Origin: Bacteroidota bacterium
GTDB lineage: Bacteria > Bacteroidota > Bacteroidia > B-17B0 > Aurantibacillaceae
Assembly: GCA_016711805.1 (NCBI GenBank)
Contig: JADJSH010000040.1
Span: 1-16,600 of the forward strand
Length of the DNA: 16,600 nucleotides
Reading direction: 5' to 3'
Shown here one piece after another: positions 10,661 through 16,600 of this stretch. Position 1 is the stretch's first letter. Every line of letters starts with the position of its first letter. Under the pieces are notes generated by a model. It searched no databases. It saw only the letters and a list, made by a program, of their open reading frames with translations, and had not been told where the DNA came from. The position numbers and the translations under genes are program-made.

Positions 10661-10707
10661 ACTATTTACGATTATTAAGTTCAAGGTAGTAAAAAATCGT
10701 AAGTAGT
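10661..10707. repeat. imperfect inverted repeat between folP and the DUF1599 gene
   Basis: ACTATTTACGATT at 10661-10673 and AATCGTAAGTAGT at 10695-10707 are complementary at 12 of 13 positions, with a 21-base spacer. The repeat lies in the short divergent intergenic region, just upstream of the preferred folP start. It could be an operator shared by both genes or a hairpin in the folP 5' leader. No TAnnTTTG promoter is obvious on either strand here. Confidence 0.6.
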
Positions 10708-10738
10708 AAAAATTTAGACAAACGACAGAATTTATAAA

Positions 10739-11274
10739 ATGAACACCACATCTTCACAATACGACGCCGCAATTAAGCTATGCAAGGATTTGTTTTTAAA
10801 AAAATGAAAGATTATGGCACAGCTTGGCGTAACCTTCGCCCTACGTCGCTTACAGACCAAATTTTTATTAAAGCACAACGCATTAAAAGCATTGAAGAAA
10901 AAGGTACACAAAAAGTATTAGACGATATTACGGGCGAATACATTGGTATAATTAACTACTGCATAATTTCATTAATTCAATTAGAATTAAAGGACGACAC
11001 TCGAGTTGAATTACCTTACGAAGAAGTTGAACAATTATACAATAAATACTCCACACAAACCAAACAACTCATGGAGGATAAAAACCATGATTATGGTGAG
11101 GCTTGGCGTGATATGCGAATTAGTTCTTTAACCGATTTAATTTTAATGAAAATTTTCCGAGTTAAACAAATTGAAGATAACAAAGGACAAACTATTGTCA
11201 GTGAAGGTGTAGATGCCAATTACATGGATATGTTGAATTATTCAGTATTTGCTTTGATTAAGTTGAAGGGGTAG
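10739..11274 (+). CDS. DUF1599 protein (nucleotide modification-associated domain 1), one frameshift near the N-terminus
   Basis: This small cytoplasmic protein has two tandem copies of one unit: KDYGTAWRNLRPTSLTDQIF...KAQRIKSIEEKG...NYCIISLIQLEL and HDYGEAWRDMRISSLTDLIL...KIFRVKQIEDNKG...NYSVFALIKL. This is the layout of Bacteroidota DUF1599 proteins. The biochemical role is unknown; the family name reflects association with nucleotide-modification loci. The open frame begins at 10780 with an implausible MQGFVFKKMKD. The real start is ATG 10739 (MNTTSSQYDAAIKLCKDLFL). Between them an A run (10798-10804) has seven A where eight would keep frame. Restoring one base gives exactly 179 codons including the stop. 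The gene is divergent from folP, a pairing I have the impression is common in the phylum, and its stop is 9 bases from the convergent ABC exporter stop. Confidence 0.88.
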
Positions 11275-11283
11275 CAATTATTA

Positions 11284-12950
11284 TTAAAGTTCCACCACCT
11301 TATCTGCATAACGTAAAGCAGAATCTCGATGACTGATGATAATCGATGTCTTATCTTTCATGATCGATTTCAAGTTATTTAAAATCAATTCTTCAGTTTC
11401 TACATCAACCGCCGACAAACAATCATCAAAAATTAAAATTTGCGGTTTAGAAATGATAGCTCTGGCAATAGAAATACGTTGTTTTTGTCCGCCCGATAAA
11501 GTCACGCCTCTTTCTCCTACAACAGTATCAAAGCCTTCGGGGAAAGCCATGATATTATCGTACACGCCTGCATCTTTAGCCGCTTATAGCTGTATCACTT
11601 TATATTTCCACTTCTTGTTCATTAGTAATCATGGTTTGTTGAGAAAGCAATATTATTACGAATGGTATCAGAAAACAAAAACACCTCTTGAGGCACATAA
11701 CCAATACTTTTACGCAAAGCAAACACATCGTATTTTTTAATAGGTTGTCCGTCCACATAAATTTCTCCAGAAGTGGTATCGTATAGACGTGTTATTAAAT
11801 TAGCAATGGTTGACTTCCCTGCTCCTATTTGTCCTTTAATACCAATAGTTTTACCTTTTTCTATTTTCAAATTCAGATTTTTTAAGGCTTCAATTTTACT
11901 ATCCGAATAAGTAAAACTCACATTTTTAAATTCAATGTCGCCTTCAATATTTGTTTTAATTTCGGGAGTATTAATGATACTGGATTTTGTTTTTAAAAAC
12001 TCATTGATACGTGTTTGCGAAGCAGATGCCCGTTGAATTAAGGACGTTACCCAACCCAAAGAAGCAAAAGGCCAGGTTAATTTATACACATATAAAATAA
12101 ACTCTGTGATGTTTCCCGGCTCAATGGTTTTATTAATGACTAAATGTCCGCCATACCAAACGGTTGCAATTACACTCACACCAATCATTAATACCATCAC
12201 TGGCTGAAAAAAAGCTTCTACTAACGCTAAACGTAAATTATGTTTTTTGAAATCGGTATTTAAGGTTTCTAATTCATTGATGTAATGCTTTTCGCGAGCA
12301 TAGGCTTTAATGACGCGAATGGCAGAAAACGTTTCCTGTGCATGAGAGGTTAGTTTTGATAATTCTTGCTGAACAACAGTGCTGCGTTTATTAATTAAAT
12401 CAGACACTTTATAAATGACAAATGATAAAAAAGGCAAAGGAGCAAATACCAACAATGTTAACTGCCAATTAATCTTCAGCATAAATACCAATACAATAAC
12501 CACTGTTGAAAATGTATTAATTAAATACATAATAGCAGGACCAGTGTACATGCGCACTTTACCAACGTCTTCGCTAATGCGATTCATTAAATCACCTGTG
12601 CTATTGTTTTTATAAAAAGCAGCGTCTAAAGTTTGGTAGTGAGTATATAATTCATTTTTGATCAAACTCTATATGGCGACTCATCACAATAATAGTTTGA
12701 CGCATTAAAACAAAAAGAAACCACTAGTTAAAGCCAATCCTAATAAAAGTTAACCCAAACAAAATAAATTTTGTAGAATCAACCGTTTTGTGATTCGCTA
12801 TTAAATCAACGATTTCGTTGGTAGCATCTCTAACAATAACACCTTGGTAGATAGAAAAATAGTAGAAAGCACCACAAACAATGCCCCATTAATAAACGCC
12901 ATTTTATACTTGATAAAATAAGCGTTTATGGTTTTAAGTGAATTTCTTAT
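11284..12950 (-). CDS. ABC exporter, fused membrane and ATPase domains; frameshifted, C-terminus short
   Basis: This is a half-size ABC exporter acting as a dimer in the inner membrane; its substrate is unknown. The N-terminus must be rebuilt: NSLKTINAYFIKYKMAFING ... IYQGVIVRDATNEIVDLIAN ... MRQTIIVMSRHIEFD precedes the long frame from 12665. The start codon is unclear (an ATA stands near 12950, perhaps a misread ATG). The membrane domain extends to about 11960. The ATPase domain shows Walker A GQIGAGKST (11811-11834), Q-loop GYVPQEVFLF, signature LSGGQKQR (~11476-11499), Walker B/D-loop ILIFDDCLSAVD (~11407-11442) and H-loop SHR. Asp replaces the usual catalytic Glu after Walker B, as in the degenerate subunit of MdlAB/YheIH-type heterodimers. 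A break near 11570-11640 splits the ATPase domain, and another lies near 12660-12740. The protein stops at ADKVVEL, about 25-30 residues before relatives usually end. Confidence 0.88.
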
Positions 12951-12995
12951 TGGTAGTACTAAAGGGAGGCTGATTAAAAGGATAAAAAGCCTAGT

Positions 12996-13027
12996 TTGTC
13001 ACCCTTCGACTCCGCTCAGGGTGACAA
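12996..13027. repeat. REP-like palindrome (perfect 10-bp stem), possible terminator of the arginase gene
   Basis: TTGTCACCCT (12996-13005) and AGGGTGACAA (13018-13027) are perfectly complementary around the loop TCGACTCCGCTC. The element lies between the arginase stop (13049) and the ABC exporter start. On the minus strand a T-rich stretch follows, so it may end arginase transcription. The same loop core occurs again at 14319-14330. The core resembles an interspersed palindrome that I recall as frequent in Bacteroidota genomes. Confidence 0.8.
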
Positions 13028-13048
13028 GTCTAAATCACATTTAGGATC

Positions 13049-13999
13049 TTAAAAATCGTTATTTAACTGGTTAGTTGCTTTTTGTAAAATCTCGAAAGCA
13101 TTTTCTGCCATTAAATTTTCTTTATCAAGCGTTGGGTTAATTTCTACCATTTCAAAACACACTATTTTTTTAGAACGCATGATATAGTAAATTAAATTTC
13201 CTGCTTCTTTTTCGGTAATTCCATTTGGCACTGGAGTTCCTGTTCCGCTACTAATACGACTATCCATACTATCTACATCAAAACTTACGTAAATAATATC
13301 ACAATGGTCTAAGTAGTTTAAAGATTCAATTGCTACACGTTCTACGGCTTTCTTACGAATTTCTTGCAAGTTAAACACACGAACTTTATTCTTTTTAATT
13401 AAAAATTCTTCTTGTGGTTCAAAATCACGAAGTGCAATATAAACCAAATCGTTATAATTAATTTTAGGAGTAATACCTCCTAATGCTTTTAATTTTTCCC
13501 AGTATTCAATCGTTTCATCATCAGGTTTATTTTGTTGACGTTCTTTATTATCTTCACCTAATACACAGGCAATTGGCATACCATGCATATTACCGCTTGG
13601 TGTTGTATAAGGAGTATGTAAATCTGCATGCGCATCAATCCAAATAACACCAATGCGTTTGTTCGGATAAGCCATTTTAATACCGCTAATAGTACCTAAA
13701 GCCGAACTATGGTCGCCAGCTAAAACAATTGGCACCTCTTCTTTTAACAACGTCTTTTTTATTTCGTTAGCTAAACGCTCGTTTAAAGCAAAAATGCCTT
13801 TTACACGTTTTGCGTAATCGTTTACAACGGGTTCTAACAATAAGTGGTTTTCGTTTTGAACTTCAACGGCTTTAAATTTTTGAAAAAGTTGCTTCCAAAA
13901 TCTAAGGCTGCAATTTTAATCGCATCCACTCCCATACTCGCTCCACGGTACCTGCTCCTATTCACTTTTTACTTCAATTAATTTGATTGGCTTTATCAT
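13049..13999 (-). CDS. arginase-family ureohydrolase (probable arginase), frameshifted N-terminus
   Basis: Members hydrolyse a guanidino group (arginine to ornithine and urea, or agmatine and related compounds) at a two-manganese centre. The metal-binding motifs are all present: AGDHSSALG (usual GGDHS), WIDAHADLHT, SFDVDSMDS and MVEINPTLD. TTPSGNMHGMP follows the second motif, as in arginases. The open frame from 13840 (MLEPVVNDY) is too short. Upstream, ATG 13999 gives MIKPIKLIEVKSE, then after a lost base GAGTRGASMGVDAIKIAALD, the substrate-side N-terminal segment of the family. One further frame change near 13880 joins it to the main frame. The rebuilt length of about 316 residues is normal. 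I favour arginase (rocF-like) over agmatinase from the overall look, but the substrate is not proven. It starts 70 bases after bioD on the same strand. Confidence 0.9.
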
Positions 14000-14062
14000 A
14001 ATTTCCTATTTTAAAGAGTTGTAAAAGATACAAATCATTAACGAGATAGAAAATTATAAAAT

Positions 14063-14077
14063 AGCCCAATTATAGGG
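14063..14077 (-). terminator. short GC hairpin at the end of bioD, weak terminator candidate
   Basis: On the minus strand GCCC and GGGC flank a 7-base loop, overlapping the bioD stop, and TATTTTAT follows. A 4-bp stem is weak, so transcription may well read on into the arginase gene 70 bases downstream. Confidence 0.25.
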
Positions 14078-14608
14078 CATTTTGAGCCTTAATACTATTG
14101 GAAATCTCTAAAATATGCTGTTTATTCAAACTGTTTAAAGTAGGAATATCAATTATTTGAGACTCAGAAGAATAGTTGATGATGGATTGTTTAACCGCTG
14201 GCTCAAATTCGCCATTAAACACCAATGCTTTAATTTTAAAATGATTTCTTTTTAAATAATCAATTGATAATAAGGAATGATTAATACATCCTAAATAACT
14301 TGATTAGTTGATTTGGCTTCGACTCCGCTCAGCCTGACAAATTGATTGTAGATTTTACTTAACTCAATCTCTACACCATCTAATTTAGCGGCAAAGTGAG
14401 GAGATAAAGGTTCTTGTAACAAATACGTTTCGGCATGAAAAACAGATTTAGAATTCGTAATTAAAGATTTCACTGTGTCGGAATCTTTCCCTTCTACAAC
14501 TCCACTTTGGATAGGCTTCCAATAATCTGCCTGCAATGCCTCCGTTAAAACAGCTGATACAACTGTTTTACCAACGTTAGTTCCTATACCTGTTATAAAT
14601 AGATTCAT
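14070..14608 (-). pseudogene. bioD: dethiobiotin synthetase, central segment missing at a repeat element
   Basis: BioD closes the ureido ring of dethiobiotin in biotin synthesis, using ATP and CO2. The N-terminal half is intact: MNLFITGIGTNVGKTVVSAV holds the family P-loop (GTNVGKT), then YWKPIQSG with the catalytic Lys, then ETYLLQEPLSPHFAAKLDGV, ending at LSKIYNQF (~14345). The C-terminal half is also clear but in another frame: SYLGCINHSLLSIDYLKRNH, IKALVFNGEFEP, IIDIPTL, stopping at 14070. Between them, where 30-40 residues with the EGAGG motif belong, stands a repeat-like TTCGACTCCGCTCAG element. If the sequence is right, the enzyme cannot work; if it is an assembly join at a repeat, the genome may hold an intact gene. 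bioD starts 2 bases after the glycosyltransferase stop, suggesting one transcript. No other biotin gene is in the window. Confidence 0.85.
14315..14340. repeat. second copy of the REP-like element, inside bioD
   Basis: GGCT (14315-14318), the 12-base core TCGACTCCGCTC (14319-14330) and AGCC (14331-14334), followed by TGACAA. Core and TGACAA ending match the palindrome at 12996-13027, but the stem bases differ (GGCT/AGCC against CCCT/AGGG) and stay complementary. The outer left arm expected for a full palindrome (TTGTCA) is absent: the sequence reads TTGATTT. Confidence 0.75.
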
Positions 14609-14610
14609 TA

Positions 14611-15739
14611 TTAAAAAAGTTCTAAGTACTGAGCTTTAATTTTTTCGATATTTAATTGATGGTTAATATAAGAAATACAAGTCTTACTCATAGCGTCAAA
14701 TTCAGATTGATTTAAATTCACTAACATTTCAATGGCTTCAATAAATTTAGCTTTATCATTTAATGCAATATCAAAACCTACATGTTCCTGTTGCAAATTC
14801 TCCATGGAGTTTGATCAGAAAGAATAACTGGACGAGCATGCTGTAAGGTTTCTACAATAATATGTCCGTAATTTTCATTTTGAGTTGGCAAAAACAAAGC
14901 ATGGTATTGTCCTATTGTTTCTCCAATTTGTTGAGGCTTCAAAACACCTTTGTATTTAAAGCTAACATTCTTCGACAATCCTTTTTCATTTTCCTTACAA
15001 GTACTCCAATAAGCTTCATCTTCAATTGGACCAAAAACATCACATGTAATTTGAACGTTTTTCATCTCCTTTAAAATATCAATTGCAAAATTCAAGTTCT
15101 TTTTTCGGAGATACGAGAAATGAAACAGAGTTTAGTTCTCCTTCTTTTTCTCTATTAACTTTATTTCATTTGCCGTATTCGGCAAATTAGATACTTCAAC
15201 GATTTGAGCTGCATTGCTAATGCGTTTCTTTATTTCAGCAGTTTCTTGCGCCGAAGTAGATTGCCAACACACCTGTTTAAATAAACCAAAGGTTTTAGCG
15301 TACATTAAAAATAATTGCTTTTTGAAGGATTTGATAGCCAACGCGCCATCTCCTAACATACCACGAGGCGCTAAAATAATTTTGAATTTATCTTACCTTG
15401 TTGTTTCCACTTAAGCGGACTAACAGCAAATAATTTTAGAAAATAAACTATTTAAATAAATGGAATCGTGTTGAGTGTTTTGAATCAGCTTCAAAACAAA
15501 TTCTGGATTCATCGTTTTCGGGACTGACATAAAACACATCTCTTCCTTCAAAATTAGTCCACTCATTAACCTTAACGTTATCGTATGGTTTATTAGATTT
15601 AAAATCTCTATCAGTGGTAGTAATCTTAAAATCAATATCGTTACCCAATTGCTTTGTTAATGTGGCAATGGATTGAATGGGACCTCCAGCCAAATAGCGG
15701 TAAAAACCAATCGCATAAGATTAATATCGTTTTTAGCAC
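14611..15739 (-). pseudogene. GT4-family glycosyltransferase, frameshifted
   Basis: This enzyme probably transfers a sugar from a nucleotide-sugar donor to a polysaccharide or lipid-linked glycan at the cytoplasmic face. Rebuilt from several frames it reads: VLKTILILCDWFLP, AGGPIQSIATLTKQLG (the N-terminal glycine-rich acceptor-side loop), APRGMLGDGALAIKSFKK, LFHFSRISPKKELEFAIDIL (SRISPKK hinge), VSFKYKGVLKPQQI, and HALFLPTQNENYGHIIVETL with the GT4 E-x7-E donor-binding motif. It ends at YLELF, stop 14611. The length of about 375 residues is normal for the family. The start is probably GTG 15739, which overlaps the end of the asparagine-synthetase-like gene by a few bases (GAGTGCTAAAA), so the two are likely translationally coupled. 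Breaks lie near 14815, 15100, 15125, 15395, 15450 and 15690. The exact sugar cannot be told. Confidence 0.88.
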
Positions 15740-16600
15740 TCAATTTGATGTGTATTTATCCAATTATTTAGTACTACTAGGTGCCATACTCTACTCCATG
15801 TAATTTTTTGGTCATTACTTAAAAAACGATTCCAAATTAAAAGAACCGCTTCTCTATTTACAAAAGAGCGTTTTGAAAACTGAGCAATGTTTTCTTCACA
15901 AAAATCTTTTAAATCCTCTTTCAACCAATCTTTCCAGGGCAACACAAATCCCATTTTAGGTCGATTCACAATATTATCAGGTAATAAATCACCTAACGCA
16001 TCTACTAATAATTTCTTTTGTGTATGAGGATATTTGTATTCGTCTTTTACACTTAACGCAAATTCAACTAATTGATAATCTAAAAATGGAACGCGAACTT
16101 CTAAAGCTACCGCCATGCTCATTTGATCGGCATCACGCAATAAAATATTTTGCATATAGGTTTGTATCTCAAATAAAGATACTCTACTTAAAATATGCTG
16201 TTTATCCGTTTCACTTTTTTTGATAACGTTTTTAATAAAATTATCAGCGTTGTAATTTTCTTTTAATAAACCAGCGTAATCTTTTTGATTAAATAATTTA
16301 CGATTAATTGGATAAGCATTAAATCCGTTAATCGTATCTAAAGCTAATATCTCAGCGGTCTTATCACCTTGAACTGATTTCTTTTTAGCTGCTAATAATT
16401 TTCCTGCTAAGCCTTTTGCCGGAATAATATTTAACCAACCTTTTTTCTCTAATTCGTAATAACGTTTAAAAATATCATACCCTGCAAATAACTCATCTCC
16501 ACCCAAACCAGATAATGCCATGGTGATGCCCGCATTTTTAGTAGCTTTAGAAACAATATAACTATTAGGTCCGTCACCACTTGGATGATCCATAGCCGCT
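15733..16600 (-). CDS. asnB: asparagine synthetase (glutamine-hydrolysing)-like amidotransferase, C-terminal part; runs off the right edge
   Basis: Only the last 289 residues lie in the window; the N-terminal glutaminase domain is beyond it. The synthetase domain is clear: ITMALSGLGGDELFAGYDIF (end of the ATP-binding site), RDADQMSMAVALEVRVPFLD (aspartate-site loop), and NRPKMGFVLPWKDWLKEDL near the C-terminus. The family transfers ammonia from glutamine to a carboxylate activated as an acyl-AMP. Beside glycosyltransferases such genes often modify sugars or polysaccharide precursors rather than make free asparagine, and RPKMGF..PW is typical of that branch. The reading frame is unbroken from 16600 to the stop at 15733, unlike most of the right side. 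The visible frame continues past 16593, so the Met there is internal, not the start. Confidence 0.92.
   Translation of the reverse strand, partial: AAMDHPSGDGPNSYIVSKATKNAGITMALSGLGGDELFAGYDIFKRYYELEKKGWLNIIPAKGLAGKLLAAKKKSVQGDKTAEILALDTINGFNAYPINRKLFNQKDYAGLLKENYNADNFIKNVIKKSETDKQHILSRVSLFEIQTYMQNILLRDADQMSMAVALEVRVPFLDYQLVEFALSVKDEYKYPHTQKKLLVDALGDLLPDNIVNRPKMGFVLPWKDWLKEDLKDFCEENIAQFSKRSFVNREAVLLIWNRFLSNDQKITWSRVWHLVVLNNWINTHQIEC

Noticed and set aside
11336..11740. A 134-codon plus-strand open frame
   Set aside because: It lies opposite the ABC signature, Walker B and Walker A region, which is clearly coding on the minus strand.
15420..15635. A 71-codon minus-strand frame overlapping the glycosyltransferase
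   Set aside because: Its frame is offset from the one giving AGGPIQSIATLTKQL; only its last residues belong to the real protein after a frame change.

Overview
The window looks like chromosomal DNA of a low-GC member of the Bacteroidota. Four things support this: a Bacteroidota-type 16S rRNA 5' half, rRNA promoters with the TAnnTTTG -7 element, a TPR/SpoIIE phosphatase of the kind common in that phylum, and folP divergent from a DUF1599 gene. I cannot place it below phylum with confidence; Flavobacteriales- or Sphingobacteriales-like is a guess.

Layout. The 5' half of a 16S gene lies on the minus strand at 1-757, with its leader and two promoters up to about 1123. Next, also on minus, come a yajQ homologue (about 1276-1765) and a TPR-transmembrane-SpoIIE phosphatase (1840-3684). 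Divergent from these, on plus, is a three-gene exported set: a very large uncharacterised protein of about 1525 residues (3797-8374), a small barrel-like exported protein (8382-8999) and a lipoprotein (9014-9805). folP (minus) meets the lipoprotein gene tail to tail with 2 bases between stops and is divergent from a DUF1599 gene (plus). A minus-strand run fills the right side: an ABC exporter, an arginase-family enzyme, bioD, a GT4 glycosyltransferase and the 3' part of an asparagine-synthetase-like gene that runs off the right edge. asnB, the glycosyltransferase and bioD are packed with overlaps or 2-base gaps and look like one transcription unit, probably the edge of a surface-polysaccharide locus.

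Sequence quality dominates the interpretation. Nearly every gene left of about 7 kb, and several right of 11.3 kb, is split by one-base insertions or deletions, often in homopolymers, while the protein meaning continues smoothly across each break. The 16S gene carries the same kind of change, even in its most invariant loop. The stretch from about 8.4 to 11.3 kb and asnB are nearly clean. This fits uncorrected long-read errors better than gene decay. I rebuilt genes across breaks. I typed them 'pseudogene' when no single frame covers most of the protein or when a segment is missing, and 'CDS' otherwise. Two or three larger losses (in the SpoIIE domain, in bioD at a repeat, and at the ABC C-terminus) are not explained by single-base errors.

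I saw no CRISPR array, transposase, phage gene, tRNA or toxin-antitoxin pair. Bases 1124-1275 and 3685-3796 hold no gene I can support. The only candidate for something undescribed is the three-gene exported cassette; the rest is ordinary housekeeping content.
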